NCBI GenBank assembly: GCA_021199655.1
Contig: JAJQHQ010000101.1
Location: 98,274 to 162,273, forward strand
Source of the DNA: Lachnospiraceae bacterium
Lineage (GTDB): Bacteria > Bacillota > Clostridia > Lachnospirales > Lachnospiraceae
Length of the DNA: 64,000 bases
Direction of reading: 5' to 3'
The notes under the pieces are model-generated. The model saw only the letters and a program-made list of their open reading frames with translations. It made no database searches and had not been told where the DNA came from. Every line of letters starts with the position of its first letter. Position 1 is the stretch's first letter. Shown piece after piece: positions 1-8,780 of this stretch. The position numbers and the translations under genes were made by a program.

Positions 1-550
1 TATAATAGAAAACCAGCGCGTCTTTGGGCAGCCCCAGAAGCCCCCGCTCATTCACAAGACCGCTTCCCGAAAAGGCCGGTCCGTTTTCATCCGGCAGCAG
101 GACCGTATCTGCCTGCCGAAAATGCAGCAGGTCTGTGCTTTCGGCGTGTCCCCAGGACATATTTCCCCATTCGGAGTCTGCCGGATTGTACTGAAAATAA
201 AGGTGGTACACGCCATCCTGATAAACCATGCCATTCGGGTCATTCAGCCAGCCTCTCTCGGCGGTAAAATGCAGCAGCGGACGGGTAAGCAGCTCATAAT
301 CGTAGTGCTCCGTCTGCTGTACCAGCGCAAAAAAGGCATCTGACAGCTCCCCTTTCAGCGTGAGCGTCTTCCCGATACATTCCGGAAGCCGCAGCCAGCA
401 GTAATAGTCACAGAAATCTCCCTGCAGATCCGCGATCTCCAGTTCCAGTATTTTTTCATTATCCGCAAAAATTTCAAGAGTTGTTCTCTTCTGTCCCGTT
501 TTTACCGGAAGCCCCAGATACGGAACACGCAGGTCTGTCGAATAAGTCAT
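1..550 (-). CDS. GH32 glycoside hydrolase (sucrose/fructan hydrolase), N-terminal part
   Basis: The gene runs off the window's left edge, so only about 183 N-terminal residues are visible. The ATG at 550-548 follows GGAG. After about 90 residues of a beta-rich N-terminal extension comes the GH32 hallmark RGWLNDPNGMVYQDG, whose Asp is the family's catalytic nucleophile, followed by YHLYFQYNP and the WGHAES stretch typical of the beta-propeller start. Family knowledge: GH32 enzymes hydrolyse beta-fructosidic bonds in sucrose or fructans; without the rest the substrate cannot be told. No signal peptide is seen, so a cytoplasmic enzyme acting on imported oligosaccharide is likely. It lies downstream of a CUT1 importer on the same strand, separated by a terminator-like hairpin. 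Confidence 0.9.
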   Translation of the reverse strand, partial: MTYSTDLRVPYLGLPVKTGQKRTTLEIFADNEKILELEIADLQGDFCDYYCWLRLPECIGKTLTLKGELSDAFFALVQQTEHYDYELLTRPLLHFTAERGWLNDPNGMVYQDGVYHLYFQYNPADSEWGNMSWGHAESTDLLHFRQADTVLLPDENGPAFSGSGLVNERGLLGLPKDALVFYY

Positions 551-575
551 AAACGATCTCCATCAATTTTATTAT

Positions 576-617
576 AAAAATGGCGCAGTGGGGACGTATG
601 AATGGTCCCACCGCGCC
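576..617 (-). terminator. Hairpin with T-run between importer and GH32 gene
   Basis: Arms 582-595 and 605-617 pair with one mismatch and one bulge. On the minus strand the stem is followed by ATTTTTATAAT. It lies between the second permease and the GH32 gene, so it probably dampens read-through to GH32. A TATAAT at 576-571 just after it could be a -10 box, but no good -35 is visible. Confidence 0.5.
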
Positions 618-635
618 ACATGTTGCAGTCATTTA

Positions 636-1496
636 TCAGCCTTTCACTGCACCGGATGTAACACCCTCGACGATGTAGCGCTGAAGGAACAGATATAAGA
701 TCAGGATCGGCAGCATTGCCAGCAGCAGAGCCGCCATCACCATACCCATATCCGTGGAATAGGTTCCGTAGAATACCTGGGTTGCGATCGGTATGGTATA
801 CAACTCCTTGCGGCCAAGCACCAGGCTCGGAAGCAGGTAGTCATTCCAGAATGCCATCGCGTCAATGATCGCTACGGTTGCGACCGTCGGTTTCAACAGC
901 GGAAATACGATTTTCCAGAATGTCTGCCATCTTGTGCAGCCATCCATCAGAGCTGCCTCCTCCAGTTCCAGCGGAATGTTCGTGTGAATTGCGCCGTGGA
1001 ACATAAAGGTCGCCATGGATACGGAGAAGCCGGTGTGCATCAGTATCAATGTGACACGGCTGTTCAGGACTCCGAAGATGCCGCCGTAAAGAGATACGAG
1101 TGGGATCATCAGCACCTGGAACGGGATGACCATGGAAGCAACCATGCCGGTAAACAGCAGGCTGCATGCTTTCCATTTGTTCCGGACGATGACAAACGCC
1201 GCCATCGCGGAGCACAGGATAGTCAGGACCGTTGCGCTGCAGGTAATGATCAGTGAGTTCTTAAACGCTACCCAGAAGTTCATCTTCTTCATGGCGTTCG
1301 GGAAGTTCTCCAGCGTAAAGCCATGCGAACCGATCAGGGCGAGCGGCGACATGGTGATATCCGCTTTCGTCTTAAATACGTTGATCAGAACCAGCAGGAA
1401 CGGAAAGATAAATGCGATAAACAGAAGCAGAAGCACGATCCAGAGAATCACATTCGTCACTTTTTTCTTGCGCGCTGCTTTTGCATTTGCGTCCAT
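636..1496 (-). CDS. CUT1 sugar ABC transporter permease (MalG type)
   Basis: This 286-residue inner-membrane permease is one half of the channel of a carbohydrate importer. About six hydrophobic segments are seen, beginning with VILWIVLLLLFIAFIFPFLL at residues 18-37. The EAA loop that docks the ATPase is present as EEAALMDGCTRWQTFWKIVF, and the C-terminus IVEGVTSGAVKG is typical of MalG proteins. Its ATG overlaps the stop of the MalF-type permease by one base (TAATG), so the two are translationally coupled. No ATP-binding gene is nearby; a shared MsiK-like ATPase encoded elsewhere is inferred. The downstream GH32 gene suggests fructo-oligosaccharide or sucrose as substrate. Confidence 0.93.
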   Translation of the reverse strand: MDANAKAARKKKVTNVILWIVLLLLFIAFIFPFLLVLINVFKTKADITMSPLALIGSHGFTLENFPNAMKKMNFWVAFKNSLIITCSATVLTILCSAMAAFVIVRNKWKACSLLFTGMVASMVIPFQVLMIPLVSLYGGIFGVLNSRVTLILMHTGFSVSMATFMFHGAIHTNIPLELEEAALMDGCTRWQTFWKIVFPLLKPTVATVAIIDAMAFWNDYLLPSLVLGRKELYTIPIATQVFYGTYSTDMGMVMAALLLAMLPILILYLFLQRYIVEGVTSGAVKG

Positions 1497-2377
1497 TATG
1501 CTTCCACCTCCCCTTTCTTACCGATATATACCTGCGTCACGCCTACGACTGCACAGATCACGAACAGGATCAGTGCCTCCGCCTGGCCGGTACCATAGTT
1601 CTTATAGGTAAATGCCTGATTGTATACGTGCATTGCCGCGAGCACGGAGCTGTTGAACGGTTCACCGTTGGTCAGGGAAAGGTTCACATCGTATACCATG
1701 AAGCACCGTGTCAGTGTCAGGAAAATGCACTGTGCAAACGAAGAGCGCATCAGCGGGATCGTGACGTTTTTCATTGCCTGAGACTTGGTGCAGCCATCGA
1801 TCTCAGCCGCCTCCATCAGGCTTTTTGACACGCTCATAAATCCTGCCACATAGATCAGCATCATATAGCCGGCATACTGCCATACGGACACGATGATCAG
1901 GCAGAGCATCGCGCCCCCGGTGGTGGCCAGCAGACTGGTGGAAAGCGCTCCGATGGAAAGGGATTTCCCAAGCGCTACCAGCGCACGGTTAAATACAAAT
2001 TTCCACACATAACCAAGTACGATACCGCCGATCAGGTTCGGGATGAAAAATCCGGCGCGGAAGAAATTCTGTCCTTTGATGCCGCTCGTCACCAGATAAG
2101 CGAGAAGGAACGCCACGACATTGACCAGCACGACCGCGATGACCGTGTATACCGCGGTCCTGCCGAGAGCCGCCCAGTACGCGGAATCGCTGAACGCCTT
2201 GATATAGTTTTCCAGCCCTACAAAAGGCTTTGTCTTCGATACACCGTCCCAGCTTGTAAAGGTCAGATACAGACCATAGACAAACGGGAGAAGTACTACT
2301 GCTGCAAAAAGTATCGTTGCCGGTCCGGCAAACATCAGAAACTGCGATACTTTATATGAGGTAGTATTTTTTTTCAT
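1496..2377 (-). CDS. CUT1 sugar ABC transporter permease (MalF type)
   Basis: The 293-residue integral membrane protein has an N-terminal hydrophobic segment (FLMFAGPATILFAAVVLLPF) and several later ones. Its EAA loop, MEAAEIDGCTKSQAMKNVTI, is the ATPase contact site of binding-protein-dependent permeases. It pairs with the MalG-type permease that overlaps its stop codon. The gene lies between the binding-protein gene and the second permease, the usual CUT1 order. Substrate assignment (fructan or sucrose) rests only on the linked GH32 gene. Confidence 0.93.
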   Translation of the reverse strand: MKKNTTSYKVSQFLMFAGPATILFAAVVLLPFVYGLYLTFTSWDGVSKTKPFVGLENYIKAFSDSAYWAALGRTAVYTVIAVVLVNVVAFLLAYLVTSGIKGQNFFRAGFFIPNLIGGIVLGYVWKFVFNRALVALGKSLSIGALSTSLLATTGGAMLCLIIVSVWQYAGYMMLIYVAGFMSVSKSLMEAAEIDGCTKSQAMKNVTIPLMRSSFAQCIFLTLTRCFMVYDVNLSLTNGEPFNSSVLAAMHVYNQAFTYKNYGTGQAEALILFVICAVVGVTQVYIGKKGEVEA

Positions 2378-2450
2378 TTCTGTCTACCCTCCTGACTTGT
2401 AACTGTCTGCCACTTTTTCAATTGCATCTCTTTCCTGAGTTTTCACAACC

Positions 2451-2472
2451 GGACAGGGATACTTCCCTGCCC
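2451..2472 (-). terminator. Intercistronic hairpin between binding-protein and permease genes
   Basis: The arms GGACAGGGA (2451-2459) and TCCCTGCCC (2464-2472) pair around a 4-base loop with one G-U. There is no T-run, so full termination is unlikely. The hairpin sits just after the stop of the binding-protein gene, the place where such structures commonly protect the 3' end of the upstream message and raise its level over the permeases. Confidence 0.5.
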
Positions 2473-2490
2473 GATGTTTTCAGATTTTTA

Positions 2491-3756
2491 TCAGTGCTCT
2501 GCCACCTCAGCGGTAAGCCAGTAGCTCTCGATCTCTGCCGCAAATCCTTCGCGGTCGATCTGGCCGGCCAGATATTTCTGGAAAGCAGCGCCAAGGAGCG
2601 AATAGTGGTCATCCGGAAGATAATTGTAATTGTCGATCAGCAGGCCTGCGTCCGCATACTCTTTCACAGACTGTCCAAGCGGATCCGATACGTCAAGTGT
2701 GATGTTGCTGTAAGCCGGAACCAGCGCACAATCGTTCACGAGGAAAGACTGTCCGTCCTCATCGTATACCAGCCAGTTCAGGAAATCCTTCGCCGCCTGC
2801 ACCTGCTCCTCGGAAGTATTCTCAGAGGAATCGATGAAGAAAAACTTGGAACCGCCGCCTACAAGCTTCTCATTTGTCCCATCGTCCGTGTTCTGCGGAA
2901 CTGCCATGATACCCATATTCTCCGTGTAATCATACGCATTGATCACGGACCAGTCCCAGTTGCCGCCGAACATAAACGCGATCTCGCCGTCTGCCAGCAT
3001 CATCTCTGTCACCTCACGCTCTGCTGCGATTGCGGAACCTGCCGCGTAATTGTACTGCATCAGCACATCAAAGACGTCCATCAGAGAATTGAATTTTTCA
3101 TTGTTGATCAGATCCGCCGTCCCTTCCTGGAGAGCGGAAATGAATGCCTCCACGTCCTCCTGCTGCTCATATACCTCAGAAAGATAATGTGCGCCAAGGG
3201 ACCAGTCCTCTTTCATAATGCCAACCGGTGTCTCCATGCCGCCTGCGACCAGCGTCTCCAGCAGCTCTGTGAACGCGTCCAGAGTCGTATATGCGGACGG
3301 GTCAAAGGTCTCGCCTGTGATTGCCTCGATCGCATCTGCGTTGTAGATAATGCCGCGAGCCTCTACACAGACCGGGAAGCCGTATACCACTCCGTCAATC
3401 GCGATCTCATACTCTGTGTCGTTCACCCAGTCCTCATCGCTTAAGTCTACCGCATACTCTTCTGCCAGTGAGTAGACATCCTTTGCGTCTACCATGGAAA
3501 TCGTATACGGGTCGCCGGACGCGTATCTGGTCGCCAGATGAGCGGAAACAGTGTCGCTGGAATAGTAAACTTCGATCTCTACGCCTGTCTCAGCAGAATA
3601 CTCCGCCGCCTTTTCCTCAAGCTGACTCTGGATCTCAGACTTCGAGTTGAAAATAGTAATGGATACTGTATCATCCGCCAGTACCGGAAGTGCTCCCGTT
3701 GTCAGGGACAGGATCATTGATGCCGCCAGTGCCATAGAAGTTTTTCTTTTATTCAT
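2491..3756 (-). CDS. Extracellular sugar-binding protein (family 1 SBP)
   Basis: The 421-residue protein has a signal peptide (basic MNKRK, hydrophobic core, LPVLADD cleavage region); no lipobox cysteine is seen, so its anchoring is unclear. The mature part starts with VSITIFNSKSEIQSQLEEKA and continues as a family-1 extracellular binding protein (GVVYGFPVCVEARGIIYN, FMFGGNWDWSVINAY). It would capture the oligosaccharide for the two permeases downstream. ATG at 3756 follows AGAAGGAG. It is the first gene of the importer operon and diverges from the AraC regulator. Confidence 0.93.
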   Translation of the reverse strand: MNKRKTSMALAASMILSLTTGALPVLADDTVSITIFNSKSEIQSQLEEKAAEYSAETGVEIEVYYSSDTVSAHLATRYASGDPYTISMVDAKDVYSLAEEYAVDLSDEDWVNDTEYEIAIDGVVYGFPVCVEARGIIYNADAIEAITGETFDPSAYTTLDAFTELLETLVAGGMETPVGIMKEDWSLGAHYLSEVYEQQEDVEAFISALQEGTADLINNEKFNSLMDVFDVLMQYNYAAGSAIAAEREVTEMMLADGEIAFMFGGNWDWSVINAYDYTENMGIMAVPQNTDDGTNEKLVGGGSKFFFIDSSENTSEEQVQAAKDFLNWLVYDEDGQSFLVNDCALVPAYSNITLDVSDPLGQSVKEYADAGLLIDNYNYLPDDHYSLLGAAFQKYLAGQIDREGFAAEIESYWLTAEVAEH

Positions 3757-4126
3757 GATAGCTCTCCTTCTGATTGAATTACTGTTCTTTTTCGTGTATA
3801 ATCATAAGACAAAAACAGTGAAGTATTTCCACATTTTTATATGTCCGGATGCCGGAATTCCGTTCTGCAGTGCATCGTTCATATTTTATGAAAAATGTCG
3901 GTATTTTGTATGTATTACGCGTTTTTTGACATTTTCAGTTAAATATTACCATTTTTCAGGCGTTTTTCTCGGAATTTCTGCGATAATCCACTGAAATCGC
4001 GTAATTCCTTTTGTTCCATCACTGTTTTTCGCTCATGATCTTATGGTGACATCATACCAGAGAAAAGTACAGATTTCTTGTTTTATATACAGAAAAAATA
4101 ACACAAAATCCAGAAAGGAGAACACT
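3757..4126. promoter_or_regulatory. Divergent control region of the GH32 locus
   Basis: This 370-base AT-rich stretch lies between the binding-protein gene and the AraC regulator and has no credible ORF. On the minus strand a TATGAT (3806-3801) could be a -10 box, but the hexamer 17 bases upstream, GAAATA, is poor. That fits a promoter needing an activator such as the divergent AraC protein. No clear promoter for the regulator itself could be singled out. Confidence 0.4.
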
Positions 4127-5083
4127 ATGGCGACGAATCTGGAGGAAAAGAAAAGCCACGGCACGGATTATTTTCCCTTTGAATGCTATGGCGCACAGGC
4201 GGAATCCAACCGATTTGTAGTAAACTATCACTGGCACCGGCAGATTGAGATCATCTGCGTGAATCAGGGCGAGCTGGTGCTTATGGTGGAGGGCGAAACA
4301 CACGTCGGACATGCCGGTGATGTGTTCTTTATCAATCCCAGACAGGTACATCAGCTCGTTCTCGAGCAGCAAAACAGCTCGTATTTTTCCTTTGTGTTTG
4401 ATCCGGAATGGCTGGATTTCAAACAGACCGACTATGTCCAGCATACGATACTGAATCCTTTGAAGGAAAAACTAGGATTCCCGCTGAAAGTCTCCTCCGG
4501 GCAGAGCTGCCACAAAATCCTGCAGCGGGATCTGCTTACCATCAAACAGATTTACGTCATGCAGCCGGACAGCTACCGCCTGATGATCAAGATCCAGCTG
4601 TACAAAATCCTGCTCCTGCTGGAGTCGAACCAGCTCTTCGTCCCCGTAAATTCAGCCATCCCGGTCAACCATACGCAGACCACCATCCGCATCCGTGAGC
4701 TGACGGACTACATCTCCGCCCATTATCAGGAGCACATCTCATTAGAACAGGGCGCGGAAATCATGCATATGTCCCCGAAGTATTTCAGCTCTTTTTTTGC
4801 AAAAACGTTCCTGGTAAGTTTCACGCAGTATATCAACCATTACCGAATCGACCAGGCCTGCATCCTTTTGAAGACCACCGATCTGCCTGTGATGGACGTC
4901 GCGTTCGAGACGGGCTTTGAAAATTTCAGTTATTTTATCCGTAAATTCAAAGAGATTAAGGGCTGCACGCCCAAAGAATACCGCAAAGAAAAAGCCCCCG
5001 TCGCCGGAGAGGACTCTCAGGCGATCGTCGGGGGCACTGGTGAAGAATTCCGTAAGATCCAGGCGGTGCTGGAGGAACTCTAA
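4127..5083 (+). CDS. AraC-family transcriptional regulator
   Basis: The ATG at 4127 is chosen over an earlier in-frame start (4043) because AGAAAGGAG lies just upstream; this gives 318 residues. The N-terminal half is a cupin-like sensor (YHWHRQIEIICVNQGELVLM, then GDVFFINPRQVHQL). The C-terminal part has two helix-turn-helix motifs (LEQGAEIMHMSPKYFSSFFA and VMDVAFETGFENFSYFIRKF) ending in the AraC signature. It should sense a sugar and activate the divergent importer/GH32 operon; that target is inferred from position. It converges with livF. Confidence 0.92.
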   Translation: MATNLEEKKSHGTDYFPFECYGAQAESNRFVVNYHWHRQIEIICVNQGELVLMVEGETHVGHAGDVFFINPRQVHQLVLEQQNSSYFSFVFDPEWLDFKQTDYVQHTILNPLKEKLGFPLKVSSGQSCHKILQRDLLTIKQIYVMQPDSYRLMIKIQLYKILLLLESNQLFVPVNSAIPVNHTQTTIRIRELTDYISAHYQEHISLEQGAEIMHMSPKYFSSFFAKTFLVSFTQYINHYRIDQACILLKTTDLPVMDVAFETGFENFSYFIRKFKEIKGCTPKEYRKEKAPVAGEDSQAIVGGTGEEFRKIQAVLEEL

Positions 5084-5125
5084 TCTTTCATTTGATGATA
5101 CTTACAGATTCCCTGCGTGCTACGG

Positions 5126-5162
5126 TCTACGCTGCCGCTTCGGTCCGCGCTAAACGAGCGCC
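5126..5162 (+). repeat. Truncated copy E of the nested-palindrome repeat
   Basis: The sequence TCTACGCTGCCGCTTCGGTC followed by CGCGCTAAACGAGCGCC matches the first two thirds of the repeat copies at 40271, 40381 and 40481. The right arms of the palindrome are missing here. It lies in the 98-base gap between the convergent araC and livF genes. Confidence 0.65.
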
Positions 5163-5181
5163 TCCCGAAATCCTGGTATCA

Positions 5182-5886
5182 TCACTTCCCAAGATATGCT
5201 GCGCGCACCTTCTCATCCGCCAGCAGCTCGGCTCCGCTGCCTGTCATGGTGATGCGGCCGGTCTCCAGAACGTAGCCGACGTCCGCGGTGCGAAGCGCCA
5301 TGTTCGCGTTCTGCTCAATCAGCAGGATGGTCACGCCGTCCTTGTGGATCTCGCGGATGATGTTGAAAATTTCCTGCACGATCAGCGGCGCCAGTCCGAG
5401 GGACGGCTCGTCCATCATCAGCAGCTTCGGGCGGCTCATCAGAGCACGCGCCACGGCCAGCATCTGCTGCTCGCCGCCGGAAAGCGTGCCGCCAGCCTGC
5501 CAGCTGCGTTCCTTCAGACGGGGGAACAGGCTGTAGACCCATTCCAGATCGTCATTCAGGCTGTCCTTGCGCATATAAGCACCGACTTTCAGATTCTCCA
5601 GCACGGTAAGGCTCGGGAAAATCCTGCGGCCTTCCGGCACCAGCGTGATACCTTTGGATACAATGACATCCGTATCCTGTCCGGTAATGTTCTCCCCATT
5701 GAAGGTGATCGAACCGGATGCAGGCTTTTCCAGCGATACGATGGAACGCAGGGTCGTGGATTTGCCCGCACCGTTCGCTCCGATCAGCGTGACAATGCTG
5801 TTCTCGGGTACCTCAAAGCTGATTCCCTTCACGGCTTCGATCCCGCCGTAATTCACTTTCAGATTCTCTACTTTAAGCATCCTCAC
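5182..5886 (-). CDS. livF: Branched-chain amino-acid ABC transporter ATPase LivF
   Basis: The 234-residue cytoplasmic ATPase has Walker A GANGAGKST near residue 36, signature LSGGEQQMLAVARAL and Walker B LLMMDEPSLGLAP. The start MRMLKVENLKVNYGGIEAVK is typical of LivF. It hydrolyses ATP to drive uptake through LivH-LivM with LivG. The start lies within the end of livG (14-base overlap), which shows operon coupling. It is the last gene of livKHMGF. Confidence 0.95.
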   Translation of the reverse strand: MRMLKVENLKVNYGGIEAVKGISFEVPENSIVTLIGANGAGKSTTLRSIVSLEKPASGSITFNGENITGQDTDVIVSKGITLVPEGRRIFPSLTVLENLKVGAYMRKDSLNDDLEWVYSLFPRLKERSWQAGGTLSGGEQQMLAVARALMSRPKLLMMDEPSLGLAPLIVQEIFNIIREIHKDGVTILLIEQNANMALRTADVGYVLETGRITMTGSGAELLADEKVRAAYLGK

Positions 5887-6715
5887 TCACCCCCAGATAT
5901 GCCTCGATGACGCGCGGATCGTTCTGTACCACTTCCGGCGTTCCTTCCATGATCAGTTTTCCGAAATCCAGCACATACACGCGGTCGGAAATCTGCATGA
6001 CAAGATCCATATGGTGCTCGATCATGAAGATCGTCATATCATACTGGTCGCGGATCTGGCTGATAAAGTCCGCCAGCTCCTGTGTCTCCTGCGGATTCAT
6101 GCCCGCCGCAGGCTCGTCGAGCAGCAGAAGCTTCGGCTCGGTCGCCAGCGCTCGCGCGATCTCCAGACGGCGCTGGATACCGTAAGGCAGCGATCCGGCG
6201 ATTTCATCCTTTAAATGCGCCAGATTCTGCATCTCCAGAAGCTCCAGCGCTTCCTTTCTCATCCGCTGCTCCTCCGCATGATTCAGGCGGAAGGTCGCGG
6301 TGAACAGGTTCTGCTTTGCGCGCATATGCTTCGCGATCAGCACGTTCTCAAATACAGTCATGGAGCTGAACAGGCGGATATTCTGGAACGTACGGGCGAT
6401 CCCGGCATGGGTAATCTTATCCGGGGTCTGCACCAGCCGCTTTGAATACTTTCCGGCGTTCTCTCCTTTGTAAGTCTTTTTCATTTTGCCGTGCGGATAG
6501 CTCTCCACGATCTCCTTTCCGCAGAATTCCACACGGCCGTTGGTCGGCTCATATACGCCGGTAATGCAGTTAAACGCGGTCGTCTTTCCGGCACCGTTCG
6601 GCCCGATCAGGGCGACGATCTCGTGCTCATTTACCTCTATGGAAAGATTATCGACCGCCACCACGCCGCCAAACTGCATGGTGATGTCTTCCGCCCGAAG
6701 GATGTTCGTACTCAT
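5873..6715 (-). CDS. livG: Branched-chain amino-acid ABC transporter ATPase LivG
   Basis: Start ATG at 6715-6713 is preferred to an upstream in-frame ATG (6763) because it overlaps the livM stop as ATGA and follows GGAAGGAGG; this gives 280 residues. Walker A is GPNGAGKTT, the signature region is GSLPYGIQRRLEIARALA and Walker B LLLLDEPAAGMNPQET. A roughly 25-residue insertion after the Walker A region (ESYPHGKMKKTYKGENAGKY) is a little longer than in many LivG proteins. It works with LivF on the LivHM permease. Confidence 0.95.
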   Translation of the reverse strand: MSTNILRAEDITMQFGGVVAVDNLSIEVNEHEIVALIGPNGAGKTTAFNCITGVYEPTNGRVEFCGKEIVESYPHGKMKKTYKGENAGKYSKRLVQTPDKITHAGIARTFQNIRLFSSMTVFENVLIAKHMRAKQNLFTATFRLNHAEEQRMRKEALELLEMQNLAHLKDEIAGSLPYGIQRRLEIARALATEPKLLLLDEPAAGMNPQETQELADFISQIRDQYDMTIFMIEHHMDLVMQISDRVYVLDFGKLIMEGTPEVVQNDPRVIEAYLGVSEDA

Positions 6716-7791
6716 TGTGTGGCCTCCTTCCCGGCTTTCTTTTTCGCCTTTTTCTTCTGCCACCAGTCATACACACGGGCAGGTGAGAATTCCTTATCGC
6801 CCATGATACCCTTGCGGTAAAACAGCACGACTACCATGACGATGACCGCAAAGACTACCTTACGGAATCCGCTTCGCAGAAGCGGCACCTTGAAGCTTCC
6901 GATATAAGTCTCCGTATCCAGAAAACGCAGCCACCACTCGGAGCATGCGATGTAGAGGAACGAAGCCAGGCAGCTGCCGGTCACGGAGCCGAGGCCGCCG
7001 ATCACGACGATCAGCAGGATCTCATAAGTCATGGACGACTTGAATGTCGACGCCTGGATGGACGTCTGGTACATCGCCAGCAGGCCGCCGCCCACTCCGG
7101 CGAAGAATGAGGAGATGCAGAACGACATTCTCTTGTGCTTCGCGAGGTTGATGCCCATTGCCTCCGCTGCGATCTCATCGTCCCGGATGGCCCGGAACGC
7201 ACGACCGTAGGAGGAATTGATCACCAACACGATCACCGCGATACAGATACCGCAGACGATCAGCGGGAACAATGTCGATTTGAAGGTCGGGAATTTGCGC
7301 AGCAGGTTTGAGCCGTTCGTGATCACGCCCAGCTTGTCCCACTGGAAGATTGCACGGATAATCTCGGCAAAACCAAGAGTCGCGATCGCCAGATAATCAC
7401 TTTTCAGACGCAGTACCGGAAGTCCGATCAGCCATGCGAAGATTGCAGCAACCGCACCTGCGGCGATCAGGCCCACAAACACCGGCACCGCAAACTGGAT
7501 CAGGCCGCCGTCATAATACTGGTAGACGGAGGCCCGCTCCGCCACCGGAATCGTCAGGACACCGTATGTATACGCGCCGATCAGCATAAATCCCGCCTGT
7601 CCTAAGGAAAACAGGCCGGTAAAGCCGTTCAGCAGGTTCATGGACACCGCCAGCAGCGCGTAAATGCAGCTCTTTTTCAGGACTGTCAGCGCGATATGCG
7701 TCGACGGGAGAATCTGCTCCAGGATCAGTACAAACCCGCACAGTGCCACGAGGAGCACAGCGGAAATGATCGTATTTGTTTTCTTACTCAT
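6712..7791 (-). CDS. livM: Branched-chain amino-acid ABC transporter permease LivM
   Basis: The 359-residue membrane protein has about eight to nine hydrophobic segments, the conserved NLLNGFTGLFSLGQAGFMLI stretch and the RAIRDDEIAAEAMGIN loop that contacts the ATPases in LivM. It ends with a Lys-rich tail. ATG follows GAGAGGAGGACGATAAC. The stop overlaps the livG start by 4 bases. Confidence 0.95.
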   Translation of the reverse strand: MSKKTNTIISAVLLVALCGFVLILEQILPSTHIALTVLKKSCIYALLAVSMNLLNGFTGLFSLGQAGFMLIGAYTYGVLTIPVAERASVYQYYDGGLIQFAVPVFVGLIAAGAVAAIFAWLIGLPVLRLKSDYLAIATLGFAEIIRAIFQWDKLGVITNGSNLLRKFPTFKSTLFPLIVCGICIAVIVLVINSSYGRAFRAIRDDEIAAEAMGINLAKHKRMSFCISSFFAGVGGGLLAMYQTSIQASTFKSSMTYEILLIVVIGGLGSVTGSCLASFLYIACSEWWLRFLDTETYIGSFKVPLLRSGFRKVVFAVIVMVVVLFYRKGIMGDKEFSPARVYDWWQKKKAKKKAGKEATQ

Positions 7792-7806
7792 GTTATCGTC
7801 CTCCTC

Positions 7807-8691
7807 TCAGACCTTATCTGTGGCTTTTTCGCCAAACAGACCGGTCGGTTTTACAAGAAGGACAACGATCAGCAGGGCAAACGTAAACGCATCGGAGAAC
7901 GTCGTCCAGCCGAGTCCTTTGATAATGTTTTCGCAGATACCGATGATAAACGCGCCGATCACTGCGCCCGGAATTGATCCGATGCCGCCGAACACGGCCG
8001 CCACAAACGCCTTCAGGCCCGGCATCGCGCCGGATGTCGGCACCACGGACGGATAGTTTGTGAAATACAGAAGCGCTCCGACCGCCGCAAGGAACGACCC
8101 GATCATAAAAGTTGTGCTGATAACGGAATTGATCTTGATTCCCATCAGACGGCTTGTCTCAAAGTCATCTGACACCGCACGCATCGCCATACCGATCTTG
8201 GTGTGGTTGATCAACTGCATCAGCACGATCACCAGAACGATCGTCAGGATCGGCGTCACAACTGTCACGACCTTGGTCGTTGCACTGCCGATCTTAATTG
8301 TATCCGAAATCACCGGAATCGACGGCACCACCTGTGCCAGACCGCCGGTCACATACAGTGCCAGATTCTGCAGCAGATAGGAAACGCCGATCGCCGAGAT
8401 CATGACCGACATACGCGGCGCATTGCGCAGCGGCTTGTATGCCACACGCTCTACCGCAAAGCCCAGGATCACCGTCGCTATGATCGTCAGCGGGATCGAC
8501 ACATACAGCGGAAAAGACGCCGACGCATACACAAGCACCAGCGCGGCCACCATAAAGATATCGCCGTGGGCAAAATTGATCAGCCTTAAAATGCCGTACA
8601 CCATCGTGTAGCCGATGGCAATCAGGGCATACTGCCCGCCGACCGAGATGCCGGCCAGCAGGTAAGGCAGGTTTCTGTTGATAAAATCCAT
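7807..8691 (-). CDS. livH: Branched-chain amino-acid ABC transporter permease LivH
   Basis: The 294-residue integral membrane protein has the LivH start (LLAGISVGGQYALIAIGYTM), the NFAHGDIFMVAA motif and the loop AVSDDFETSRLMGIKIN. It partners LivM in the channel. It is preceded by a perfect hairpin separating it from livK and followed 15 bases later by livM. Confidence 0.95.
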   Translation of the reverse strand: MDFINRNLPYLLAGISVGGQYALIAIGYTMVYGILRLINFAHGDIFMVAALVLVYASASFPLYVSIPLTIIATVILGFAVERVAYKPLRNAPRMSVMISAIGVSYLLQNLALYVTGGLAQVVPSIPVISDTIKIGSATTKVVTVVTPILTIVLVIVLMQLINHTKIGMAMRAVSDDFETSRLMGIKINSVISTTFMIGSFLAAVGALLYFTNYPSVVPTSGAMPGLKAFVAAVFGGIGSIPGAVIGAFIIGICENIIKGLGWTTFSDAFTFALLIVVLLVKPTGLFGEKATDKV

Positions 8692-8714
8692 GGAAAATTT
8701 CCCCTTTACATATA

Positions 8715-8741
8715 AGGAGGCTGCAGCCTGTGCAGCCTCCT
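8715..8741 (-). terminator. Perfect hairpin between livK and livH
   Basis: Eleven-base arms (8715-8725 and 8731-8741) enclose a 5-base loop. On the minus strand only a weak T-rich stretch (TTATATG) follows. This looks like a leaky terminator or RNA-stabilising hairpin that keeps livK message above the rest of the operon. Confidence 0.65.
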
Positions 8742-8780
8742 GCGATGTTTATAAGCTCAAACTTTATATATGGCGGTTTG

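Noticed and set aside
2422..3444. 340-codon open frame on the plus strand
   Set aside because: It is antisense to the clear sugar-binding-protein gene, has no ribosome-binding site and resembles no family; it is a by-product of codon use.
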